DNA of 64,000 bases from the NCBI RefSeq assembly GCF_039852015.1, contig NZ_CP156627.1:992001-1056000 (forward strand). Reading direction: 5' to 3'. Position 1 is the stretch's first letter; each line of letters begins with the position of its first letter. This document shows, one piece after another, positions 43,474-51,316 of the stretch. The position numbers and the translations under genes are program-made. The notes under the pieces were generated by a model that saw only the letters and a program-made list of their open reading frames with translations, did no database searches and had not been told where the DNA came from. This DNA is from Robbsia sp. KACC 23696 (GTDB lineage Bacteria; Pseudomonadota; Gammaproteobacteria; Burkholderiales; Burkholderiaceae).

Positions 43474-43507
43474 AAACGGCCCCCGCGTGATTTCGCGGGG
43501 GCCGTTT
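43474..43507. terminator. strong bidirectional terminator
   Basis: AAACGGCCCCCGCG and CGCGGGGGCCGTTT (43474-43487 and 43494-43507) form a perfect 14-bp stem with a 6-nt loop; A/T runs at the outer ends serve both strands. It sits between the convergent bphR and dsbG-like genes. Confidence 0.87.
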
Positions 43508-43546
43508 GCGTTGCAGCGTGCGAATCCGGCAGAACAGGATCGCAGA

Positions 43547-44410
43547 TCAGCGGAAGCGTTGCAGTTCCGGATCGGTGATCGATTGTTCGGGCAGATGCAA
43601 TGCCTGCGGCAGGTCGCTGAGTTTCGGCATGCCTTCGATCTTGGACCAGTGGCCGGCCGCGTCCTTCATCATCAGTGTCGGCGTGCCTTCGAAACCGAGT
43701 TGCTGGAATAACGCGAAGTTGCCATCCAGCTTTGCCTTGATGTCGGACGGGACTTGCGCCAGTGGCGTGATGCCGGCCTCTTCATCCTGTTCGGAATAAT
43801 CCGTTTCAAGCTTCTTCAGCGCGGCGGCGCCGTCCTTCGCCTGCATCAAGGCCGCCGCTTTGCCGAAGGAGTCGGGCTTCAGGAAGCCCATCACGATCCA
43901 GCGCACCTGCAGGCCGGCTTGTTCGTAAGGCTGCAAGGCCTTCCAGGTCAGATGGCAGAAGATACAGTTCGGGTCCATGAACACATAGACCGTCGACTTA
44001 ACCGGATGGGCACCGCCTTGCGCGCCTTCAACGACAGCGGGCGCATCTTCGACGGCTTTGCCGAACTGATCGAGATTCAGCTTCACGCCGTATTGCGCGG
44101 CATAGCCGGCGCTAAGGTCCTTGCCTTGCGCGTCGATCAGCTGCCCGGTGATCAGCACCTGGTGCGAGTCGGTCGAATAGACGACCACGTTCTTGCCCGG
44201 CCCTTGCGACACCACATAGCCGGTCAATCCTCCGGCAGCGGGGAAGACCTTGATCAGCTTCAGGCTGTTGCGATCGATCGCCGTCTGCAGTGCCGGCGGC
44301 AACGCCGCATGGTCGGTCGAAGTCGCATTGGCGGCGGGCGCCGGCGCGGCATGCGCGACACCGCTCAGCAGTGCCGCCGCACTCAAGCATGCGGCCGCCC
44401 GTTTCTTCAT
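43547..44410 (-). CDS. dsbG: DsbG/DsbC-like thiol:disulfide interchange protein
   Basis: The 287-residue periplasmic protein has a signal peptide (MKKRAAACLSAAALLSGVAH, then A) and an N-terminal dimerisation region. The thioredoxin-fold active site is Cys149-Ile-Phe-Cys152 (MDPNCIFCHLTW), with a cis-Pro loop GTPTLMM. DsbG-type proteins reduce or isomerise disulfides in periplasmic proteins. I chose ATG 44410 since the signal peptide starts there; the frame also allows 44458. The CIFC variant is unlike the classical CPYC of E. coli DsbG. It may support folding of secreted or T3SS envelope proteins, which is inference. Confidence 0.88.
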   Translation of the reverse strand: MKKRAAACLSAAALLSGVAHAAPAPAANATSTDHAALPPALQTAIDRNSLKLIKVFPAAGGLTGYVVSQGPGKNVVVYSTDSHQVLITGQLIDAQGKDLSAGYAAQYGVKLNLDQFGKAVEDAPAVVEGAQGGAHPVKSTVYVFMDPNCIFCHLTWKALQPYEQAGLQVRWIVMGFLKPDSFGKAAALMQAKDGAAALKKLETDYSEQDEEAGITPLAQVPSDIKAKLDGNFALFQQLGFEGTPTLMMKDAAGHWSKIEGMPKLSDLPQALHLPEQSITDPELQRFR

Positions 44411-44651
44411 GGCCGACAGTCGCGTCGGGCGACGGGGAAAGCTTACAAATGACGTCATTGTTGCAAGGTCCGGATCGATTCAATGCAGTACTGTACCGGT
44501 TCCTTGCCGAGCGTGCAGCGCAAGCCGTCGGTAGCAGTGTTTTCGGGAATGCCGCTTGCGAATAGTTGCATCGAGACGGCGTACGGCGAGCAGCGAGATC
44601 GCGGATCCGCGCAGTGTGCCGATGGTCTTACCGAGCGGGGAGAGGGATACG

Positions 44652-45467
44652 ATGACGTGGTTGACGACAAACGATGGCATTCGCCTGCACTACACGGAGC
44701 GGGGCAGCGGCAAGCCGCTGATATTGCTGCATGGCTGGTCTTTCAGCGGTGCGGTATTCGACCCGATCGTGCCCGCGCTTGCCAAGCATGCACGGGTGAT
44801 CTCGTTGGACCTGCGCGGACATGGCCTCTCGGACAAGCCCCGGCATGGCTATCGCCTCTCTCGTCTGGCTGCCGACTTACGCGACCTGATCGACGCGCTC
44901 TCGCTGCAGGATGTCACTTTATTGGGATGGTCGATCGGGTGCGCCGTCGTGTGGAGTTATCTCGAATTGTATGGGAAGGATCGGGTGCGGCAGCTCGTTC
45001 TGGCGCAGCAGACGCCCCGGCAGTTCGCGGCGCTGGATTGGAAGTGGGCGCATGCCCAATGTTTCGATCCCGTAAATCTGGCTATTACGATGACGCGGAT
45101 GGAAGGGGATATGGCCGATTTCGACCGGCAGAACCTGACCGATTGTGTTCATCGCGAGCCGACCGAGTCCGAGCGCCGCGCGTGGCGCGCGCAGACGGAA
45201 CAATGTCCGTCCTACGCACGCGTTGCCTTGATGAACGATCATGGCCAGCACGACTGGCGCGATTTCATTCCGACGCTTGCGTTACCGACGCTGGTATTGG
45301 CGGCGCGCAAGGACCCGGTGTTCCCGGCCGAAGGCGTTGCGTGGGTTGCCGAGCACATAGAGGGCGCGAGAACGATATACTTCGACAACAGCAGTCATAT
45401 GCTGTTCCACGATGAACCAGAGCGGTTTATCGATGCGGTGCGCGACGTCGTCATCGACGCGCCTTAG
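44652..45467 (+). CDS. alpha/beta hydrolase (haloperoxidase/esterase type)
   Basis: The 271-residue enzyme has the oxyanion motif LLHGWSFSG, nucleophile elbow GWSIG, acidic residue in VLAARKDPVFPA and catalytic His in NSSHMLFHDEPERF. This is the usual non-heme haloperoxidase/esterase layout; the substrate is unknown. The ATG at 44652 has a purine-rich GGGGAGAGGGA site upstream. It is followed 30 bp later by a Cys-rich small gene that may be co-transcribed. Confidence 0.92.
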   Translation: MTWLTTNDGIRLHYTERGSGKPLILLHGWSFSGAVFDPIVPALAKHARVISLDLRGHGLSDKPRHGYRLSRLAADLRDLIDALSLQDVTLLGWSIGCAVVWSYLELYGKDRVRQLVLAQQTPRQFAALDWKWAHAQCFDPVNLAITMTRMEGDMADFDRQNLTDCVHREPTESERRAWRAQTEQCPSYARVALMNDHGQHDWRDFIPTLALPTLVLAARKDPVFPAEGVAWVAEHIEGARTIYFDNSSHMLFHDEPERFIDAVRDVVIDAP

Positions 45468-45497
45468 TCCCTCTTTTTTATCGACATCGGATCTGTC

Positions 45498-45917
45498 ATG
45501 CCCCCCTTTCTGGACGCCGTCGCCTTGCGGGAGATCGTCGAGGCCGCGCCATCTGCATCATCGATACGCGACACTGCGAATAGTGCTTGCGGCTGCGGCA
45601 AAACGAATCTGGCAGGGTGGCAATCGGTGCCCTTGTCGTTCGATGAGTCGGTACTCGATGATATCGGCAGCCTGATCCCGCACGGTGTCGATGAACCCAG
45701 CTACGAAGAGTACCTACCGTCCGGTACGACATATTGGACGGACGATGCACCGATCGCTCCGCATTACTTTCCGTACAATCGTTGCACCGTTTCCCGCTGC
45801 CAGGTGTGCAGGTCGGTGTATTTACGATACACGGAGGGCGGCGGCTACTTTGTCGATCGTCGCATCCGCGCTCTCGACGCGGCGCGCATCGTCGACATCC
45901 CGCTCGCCGACGCCTGA
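45498..45917 (+). CDS. hypothetical protein with Cys clusters
   Basis: The 139-residue protein is not recognised with certainty. It contains two Cys groups, CGC (residues 31-33) and NRCTVSRCQVCRSVYLRYTE (near 94-113), which suggest a metal site. No membrane helix is present. The frame is bounded by a plausible start 30 bp after the hydrolase gene, and it ends 42 bp before the convergent aldo/keto reductase gene. The composition fits a real gene. Confidence 0.65.
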   Translation: MPPFLDAVALREIVEAAPSASSIRDTANSACGCGKTNLAGWQSVPLSFDESVLDDIGSLIPHGVDEPSYEEYLPSGTTYWTDDAPIAPHYFPYNRCTVSRCQVCRSVYLRYTEGGGYFVDRRIRALDAARIVDIPLADA

Positions 45918-45959
45918 CCCCCTAGCGTACCGCCGCCGTCACGCGCATGATGTCACGCG

Positions 45960-46844
45960 TCAAGCGTCTTGCTTGCCGATCGTGTCGAGCTCGGCAAGCG
46001 TCGCGGCATCGAGGTGAATCGCGCCCGCCGCGACGTTTTCTTCGAGATGGCCGACCGACGACGTACCGGGAATCACGAGGACATTCGGAGCCCGGTGCAG
46101 TAGCCATGCCAGTGCCACCTGCATCGGCTGTGCGCCGAGTCGATCCGCGACTGCCTGCAACGTACCCGATTGCAACGGCGTAAATCCGCCGAGCGGGAAA
46201 AACGGCACGAAGGCGATGCCGTGCGCGGTCAGCTTGTCCAGCAGTGCGTCGTCGTTGCGCTGGGCGAGGTTATACAGATTTTGCACGCAGACGATCGGTG
46301 CGATCGCCAGCGCCTCGTCCACCTGCTGCGCATTGACGTTGCTCAAGCCGATATGCCGCACCAGGCCGTCCCGCTGTAGCTGTACCAAGGTATGCAAGGC
46401 CTCGGCAAGCGATTCGCCTTCCGGCCCCGCCAGACCCTGCGCACGCAGATTGACCACGTCGAGCGCGTCCAATCCGAGATTTTTGAGATTGTCGTGTACG
46501 GCGGCGCGCAGGGCATCGGGCGACGGCGCCGGAATCCAGGATTGGTCGTCGCCGCGACGGAAACCGATCTTGGTGACGATCACCAGATCCTTGCGATAGG
46601 GATGCAAGGCCTCGCGGATGATCTGGTTCGTGACGTGGGGACCGTAGAAGTCCGACGTGTCGATATGATTGATGCCGAGGTCCATCGCGCGACGCAGGAC
46701 CGCAAGGGCGGCCTGACGATCCTTCGGCGGGCCCCAGACGTGCGGTCCCGCCAGCTGCATCGCGCCATAGCCCATGCGATGAAGCGTCAGCCCGCTCGCG
46801 GCAGGGGTAAAGGTGTCGGAGGACGGTTCGTGGCGTTGTGTCAT
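45960..46844 (-). CDS. aldo/keto reductase
   Basis: The 294-residue NADPH-dependent carbonyl reductase has the AKR core: GYGAMQLAGPHVWG, the catalytic Asp/Tyr region INHIDTSDFYGPH, catalytic Lys in LVIVTKIGFR, HIGLSNVN, and the cofactor loop VLVIPGTSSVGHLEENV. The ATG at 46844 is taken because homology begins there; the frame continues upstream only through a microsatellite. Seven GAGGT repeats lie 122 bp upstream of the start, in or near its promoter. Confidence 0.93.
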   Translation of the reverse strand: MTQRHEPSSDTFTPAASGLTLHRMGYGAMQLAGPHVWGPPKDRQAALAVLRRAMDLGINHIDTSDFYGPHVTNQIIREALHPYRKDLVIVTKIGFRRGDDQSWIPAPSPDALRAAVHDNLKNLGLDALDVVNLRAQGLAGPEGESLAEALHTLVQLQRDGLVRHIGLSNVNAQQVDEALAIAPIVCVQNLYNLAQRNDDALLDKLTAHGIAFVPFFPLGGFTPLQSGTLQAVADRLGAQPMQVALAWLLHRAPNVLVIPGTSSVGHLEENVAAGAIHLDAATLAELDTIGKQDA

Positions 46845-47153
46845 GGCGTGCTCTCTCGGTAGAAGCCGGATACGGCAGGTGATTCGCACTGTAAGCCGAT
46901 CTCCGCTGTTTGATAATCCGCGCAATTCGATACAGGCTGTGCGGGGATGCGCACAATTGATGGGTGAGGTGAGGTGAGGTGAGGTGAGGTGAGGTGAGGT
47001 GAGGACTGGCGTGTTGCCGCCGAAGCGCCGCTTCGGCATTGCTGCGAGCGGCTGAGCAAATTTGCGCGATCCCGCGTGAGCGTTCCGATTCCGATTCAGG
47101 ATGACGATCCCGTGGCGTGACGCGCAGCAGGATCGCCGCCCCCGGTATGCTCG
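46845..47153 (-). other. intergenic region with microsatellite
   Basis: This 309-bp region lies between the reductase and mqo genes. It contains the GAGGT array (46966-47004) and an 8-bp stem-loop (47019-47037: GCCGAAGC and GCTTCGGC) without a T run, possibly a weak stop signal for mqo. Frames through the array read as repetitive SPHLT peptides and are not genes. Confidence 0.55.
46966..47004 (+). repeat. (GAGGT)7 pentanucleotide microsatellite
   Basis: Seven perfect GAGGT units (46966-47000) are followed by GAGG. Pentamers of this kind change length by slipped-strand mispairing. It is 122 bp upstream of the reductase ATG on the minus strand. Confidence 0.93.
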
Positions 47154-48872
47154 TTACAACGCCATATCGGGAACCTTTTTCACAGTGCCGGTTCCTGCTT
47201 TCGGCGCGGGGGCGGTCGGTACGAAGTGATCCAGGCTTGGAGAAGCGATCGCAAGTTTCAACGTGGCTGCCGTTGCGGCCCACTCGGCCGCGAGCATCTG
47301 CGGATCGTCGTTGAGCTTCTTACCGTAGCTCGGCACGATCTCGCGAATTTTACTTTGCCACGCCGCGGACTTCATCTGATCCGGGAACACCCGCTCGAGC
47401 AAGGACAGCATGATCGCAGGCGAGGTCGATCCGCCCGGCGAGGCGCCTAACAGCGCCGATACGGTCCGATCACTCGACACGACGACCTCGGTGCCCAGCC
47501 GTAATACGCCGCCTTTTTTCGGATCCTTTTTGATGATCTGCACGCGCTGGCCGGCCTCCCACAGCCGCCAATCCTGATCTTTGGCCTCGGGCATGTAATG
47601 GCGCAGCGCCGCCATTTTTTCCTCGCGCGACAAGGCCAATTGCTGCGCAAGGTATTTTACCAAGGCGAACTCGTGCACGCCGACTTGCATTTCCGGGATG
47701 ACGTTGGATAGCGTCGTCGCCTTGGCCAGATCGAAATAAGAGCCGTTCTTCAGGAACTTGCTCGACCACGTGGCAAACGGTCCAAACAAAATGACCTTCT
47801 TACCGTCGAGGACGCGCGTATCCAGGTGCGGCACCGACATGGGTGGCGAGCCGGTATCGGCAAGCCCATACACCTTGGCCAGATGGCGCGAGGTGATTTC
47901 GGGATTGTCGGTTACCAGGAACTCGCCGCCCACCGGGAAGCCACCGTACTGCTTCGCCTCCGGAATGCCCGACAGTTGCAGCAACGGCAGTGCGGCGCCG
48001 CCCGCGCCGATGAATACGATGCGCGCATCCACCGTCTGCACCTTGCTGCTGTCTTTGACATTGAAGGCGGAGACGCGCCACGTGCCATCATCGTTGCGGG
48101 TAATGGAGCGGACTTCATAACCGGTCGACACTTTCACGCCGGATTTATCCGTCAAGTGTCCGTAGAATTGCCGCGTGATTTCACCCAGATTGACGTCGGT
48201 GCCCAATGGCGAGCGTGTGGCCGTCAGGACTTCGTCGGGCTTACGGCCCTCCATCATGATGGGTATCCAACGCTGGATCTGCTCCGGATCCGTCGTCATT
48301 TCCATCCCGGCAAACAGCGGCGATGCTTTCAAGGCTTCAACCCGCTTGCGAATGAATGCGCGATTTTCCTCGCCAAATACCAGATTCATGTGTGGCGTGG
48401 AGTTGATAAAACCGCGCGGATCGCCGAGAACGCCTTGCCGCACTTGGTGCGACCAGAATTGGCGGGAGATCTGGAAATTCTCATTAATCCCGATCGCTTG
48501 CGCAATATGCACATTGCCCTGATCGTCCATGGGCGTGTAATTCAACTCGCACAAAGCAGAATGGCCGGTTCCTGCATTATTCCAGCCGTTCGAGCTTTCT
48601 TCAGCGACTTTATCGAGTCGTTCGAATACCTCGCATGTCCAACCCGGTTCCAGTTCTTTCAGATAAACGCCGAGCGTCGCGCTCATAATGCCGCCGCCGA
48701 TTAACAAAACATCGACTTCTCGATCTGCACGCGCGGCGCGATATTGACTGCCAAAGCCGTAGGAATAACCGCCATAGAGGGCGGCAGCCCCTGCGGCCGC
48801 AGCCGTCATGAATTTGCGGCGCGATACGCCTGAACGTTTGACGGGCACAGCTTGATCTTCTCTATTGCTCAT
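47154..48872 (-). CDS. mqo: malate:quinone oxidoreductase with Tat-like leader
   Basis: Mqo oxidises L-malate to oxaloacetate and feeds electrons to quinone at the inner membrane. The 572-residue protein has the FAD site VDVLLIGGGIMSATLGVYL and the family sequences NNAGTGHSALCELNY and GASPGGSTSPAIML. Its N-terminus shows SGVSRRKFMTAAAAGAAALY, a twin-arginine-like export signal, odd for an enzyme normally on the cytoplasmic face. I chose ATG 48872; a GTG at 48881 is possible. It is divergent from dctB across 536 bp. Confidence 0.94.
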   Translation of the reverse strand: MSNREDQAVPVKRSGVSRRKFMTAAAAGAAALYGGYSYGFGSQYRAARADREVDVLLIGGGIMSATLGVYLKELEPGWTCEVFERLDKVAEESSNGWNNAGTGHSALCELNYTPMDDQGNVHIAQAIGINENFQISRQFWSHQVRQGVLGDPRGFINSTPHMNLVFGEENRAFIRKRVEALKASPLFAGMEMTTDPEQIQRWIPIMMEGRKPDEVLTATRSPLGTDVNLGEITRQFYGHLTDKSGVKVSTGYEVRSITRNDDGTWRVSAFNVKDSSKVQTVDARIVFIGAGGAALPLLQLSGIPEAKQYGGFPVGGEFLVTDNPEITSRHLAKVYGLADTGSPPMSVPHLDTRVLDGKKVILFGPFATWSSKFLKNGSYFDLAKATTLSNVIPEMQVGVHEFALVKYLAQQLALSREEKMAALRHYMPEAKDQDWRLWEAGQRVQIIKKDPKKGGVLRLGTEVVVSSDRTVSALLGASPGGSTSPAIMLSLLERVFPDQMKSAAWQSKIREIVPSYGKKLNDDPQMLAAEWAATAATLKLAIASPSLDHFVPTAPAPKAGTGTVKKVPDMAL

Positions 48873-48939
48873 TGCAATCACTTGCCTATATCTATGCGCG
48901 ACACGTTATCGACATGATCGGAAATGCAGGACGACAGAT

Positions 48940-48955
48940 TTTGGCGCGTGCCAAA
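48940..48955. promoter_or_regulatory. palindrome upstream of mqo
   Basis: TTTGGC-N4-GCCAAA is a perfect inverted repeat 67 bp upstream of the mqo ATG. It is a plausible binding site for a dimeric regulator; which one is unknown. Confidence 0.5.
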
Positions 48956-49166
48956 TCGCCAATCCATACACGTCACGTGAATAAATGCAAAGCGGTCGCG
49001 CGGTCAGAAACGCTTGAGGTGCGTCGAAAAGCCGCGATGCGAGATTGTAGCGTAAGGTTCTTGAGGTCAGCAAAAAGCTTTGCCGTAATTAATGTTTTAT
49101 CCTTTAAAGTGCTGAAAAATCCATTGTTGAATGTGCGCAAGAGGTCTCGTAATAAAAGAATGGAAT

Positions 49167-49214
49167 GTTCGGATTTCCGAACGTCAAGTATGGGCTTATA
49201 CGGATTTCCGAACG
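49167..49214. promoter_or_regulatory. duplicated palindromic operator candidate
   Basis: GTTCGGA-TT-TCCGAAC (49167-49182) is a perfect 7-bp inverted repeat. Its core CGGATTTCCGAACG recurs exactly at 49201-49214. The two copies start 31 bp apart, about three helical turns, so two dimers could bind on one face. Confidence 0.58.
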
Positions 49215-49408
49215 AAATAAATAAGGCGATTAATGCATTTTTAAATAAATCATCGATTTAGAACGCCATCTTTTCTGGCCTGATAAATGCTTATGCGGTG
49301 TGACGTCTCGATTCACGCGATGGCCGGCTAGCGCGAATATCTGCCGTGTGTCTCAGTGGCGGGTGAAAAAACAACAATGCACCTTCCTTCCACCTCTCAA
49401 AATGTGCC

Positions 49409-51316
49409 ATGTTCGGTGGGGAATCTGTGACTTGGAATGGATGCGCTGTGAGGATGAAATCGCTTGGGTCGGTGAGAGCGCGCGCGGTGCTTCTATTTCT
49501 GTTGGCGGCGCTGTTGATTGCGTGGGGTGCCGGCACCGTCGTGTACCACTGGTCTCTTCAGCGCGGTTTTCGTGCGTTGCACGATAGCAGCACGCTCACG
49601 CTCGCGCTGCAAGAAGCGACGTTGAATAAAGAGGTCGATCGCTTCGGGCTGGTACCGATCACGGTTGCGAGTGACAAGGCCGTTGTCGATTATCTGGCAC
49701 ACCCTGGCGGTCAAGATAGCGCGGCAATCAATCGCTTTCTCGCATCGCTCAACGCGAACGTCGGCGCGGAAAGCGTTTTCTTGATTTCTTTGGACGGGAC
49801 GGTGCTGGCCAGCAGCAATTGGCAGGCCGATCACTCTTTTATAGGAAATCGCCTTCCGTTCCGCCCGTACTTCCAGCAAGCGCAGGTCGGGCGTATCTCC
49901 CGTTATTACGCGGTGGGAACGACGCAAAGCCGACCAGGCTATTACCTTGCCACGGCAGTCGAGTATGCGAACCAGCGTGTCGGCATCGTCGCGATCAAGA
50001 TAGGGCTTGAGCAGTTAGAGCTACTTTGGCATGCACGTACGCAGCCTTTATTGCTGGTGGATGCCAATAATGTCATTGTTCTGTCGTCGGTTTCCGCGTG
50101 GAAGTTTCATACTATCGGTGCGTTGAGCGCGACGACGAAAGATGCGCTGGCGCAATCGCGGCAATACAACCAACAGCCCATCGATGCATTACCGTGGAAA
50201 ATTGAGAAGCGTTTCACCGACGATACCTACCTGGTGACCTTGTCGCGCGAAAAGCGTGACGTGCGATATCTCGCAGTCGATTGGCCGGTTTCTTCCTTTG
50301 GAATGAAGCTTATTTCGCTGGTCGATCCCGGGCCGGAAGAAAGGGAGGCGGGGATAGTTGCGCTTGCAACCAGCATATTGATCTTATTCATCGCCGTTGC
50401 CTCGTTGTCGCTTGCGCAATGGCGCATGTCCATACGAGACCGTCTTGCCGCGCAAGATCGCTTACGCGAAGCGAATAGTCGACTGGAAGAACAAGTAGCG
50501 CAGCGAAGCGGGGAACTTACTGCTGCCAACGCCGCACTGACGCGCCAAGTGGCGGAACGGACACTCGCCGCGGTGCAACTTCAAAACTTTCAGCAGGAGT
50601 TGATTCGCACGGAGAACCTTGCGGTGATCGGGCAATTATCAGCAGGCCTCGCACACGAGATCAATCAGCCTTTGGCGGCGCTCAGCACGCTATCGGCAAA
50701 TGCCGTTCGCTTTCTCGAGCGGCAAGATGTGGCGACGGTACGGCACAACCTCGAACGCATCAACGATATCGTCGTGCGAATGGGACGGCTCACGCGGCAA
50801 TTGAAATCATTCGCGCGCCGCGCGGACGACGATAATAGCGACGCGGATATCGCGACGTCCGTGGATGCGGCACAAGCGCTTTTGGCCCATCGCATGCAGC
50901 AGGGCGGTAAAGCGATTCGTTTCGCGCAAGGCGGGTTTCCGGTATCGATCCGTGTCCGGTGTAATCCCGTTCGATTCGAGCAGGTGCTCGTCAATTTGAT
51001 CGGGAACGCCATGGATGCCGTCGATGGAATCGAGAATGCCGCCATCTCCGTTGACTGGCGCATCGTGAACGACAGGGCGGTCATCGACGTCGAGGACAAC
51101 GGCAGGGGAATGAGCGAGGAAGTCTTGCAAAGAATCTTCGAGCCGTTTTTTACGACGAAATCGCTAAGCGGATTGGGCCTGGGTCTGGCCATTTCGTCGG
51201 ACATCGTAAAAAGTTACGGCGGAACACTGACTGCGATAAATCTACCGAACGGCGGCGCACGATTTTCCGTGATGCTTGGCCTAGCGATGGAGAAGGGAAA
51301 GGTACAGCATGAATGA
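49409..51316 (+). CDS. dctB: DctB-type C4-dicarboxylate sensor kinase
   Basis: The 635-residue membrane sensor has helix 1 (AVLLFLLAALLIAWGAGTVV) and a periplasmic PAS-type domain of about 270 residues (DCache-like). A second helix (GIVALATSILILFIAVASLS), a coiled coil and the kinase core (AHEINQPLAALSTLSANAVR, GLGLGLAISSDIVKSYGG) follow. This is the DctB plan for sensing succinate, malate or fumarate. The true start may be 49409, the GTG at 49427 behind GGTGGGG, or ATG 49454. It overlaps dctD by 8 bp. Confidence 0.9.
   Translation: MFGGESVTWNGCAVRMKSLGSVRARAVLLFLLAALLIAWGAGTVVYHWSLQRGFRALHDSSTLTLALQEATLNKEVDRFGLVPITVASDKAVVDYLAHPGGQDSAAINRFLASLNANVGAESVFLISLDGTVLASSNWQADHSFIGNRLPFRPYFQQAQVGRISRYYAVGTTQSRPGYYLATAVEYANQRVGIVAIKIGLEQLELLWHARTQPLLLVDANNVIVLSSVSAWKFHTIGALSATTKDALAQSRQYNQQPIDALPWKIEKRFTDDTYLVTLSREKRDVRYLAVDWPVSSFGMKLISLVDPGPEEREAGIVALATSILILFIAVASLSLAQWRMSIRDRLAAQDRLREANSRLEEQVAQRSGELTAANAALTRQVAERTLAAVQLQNFQQELIRTENLAVIGQLSAGLAHEINQPLAALSTLSANAVRFLERQDVATVRHNLERINDIVVRMGRLTRQLKSFARRADDDNSDADIATSVDAAQALLAHRMQQGGKAIRFAQGGFPVSIRVRCNPVRFEQVLVNLIGNAMDAVDGIENAAISVDWRIVNDRAVIDVEDNGRGMSEEVLQRIFEPFFTTKSLSGLGLGLAISSDIVKSYGGTLTAINLPNGGARFSVMLGLAMEKGKVQHE

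Larger units (their letters stand above)
48873..49408. other. AT-rich divergent regulatory region mqo/dctB
   Basis: This 536-bp gap holds the promoters of mqo (left) and dctB (right). It is AT-rich at about 49080-49290 and contains palindromes at 48940 and 49167-49214. The 129-codon frame on the plus strand (48872-49261) has no recognisable domain and poor codon use, so it is not called. No clear -24/-12 (sigma-54) promoter was found. Confidence 0.6.

Noticed and set aside
46270-47283. 337-codon frame with SPHLT repeats
   Set aside because: The repeats only translate the GAGGT microsatellite on the minus strand; the rest overlaps the aldo/keto reductase in another frame.
48940-48970. Sigma-54 promoter ahead of mqo
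   Set aside because: TTGGCACG occurs on the minus strand but the required GC at -12 is missing at the right spacing.
48872-49261. 129-codon plus-strand frame in the mqo/dctB gap
   Set aside because: No ribosome site, no domain, AT-rich and rich in Arg, Lys and Asn; more likely a regulatory region.
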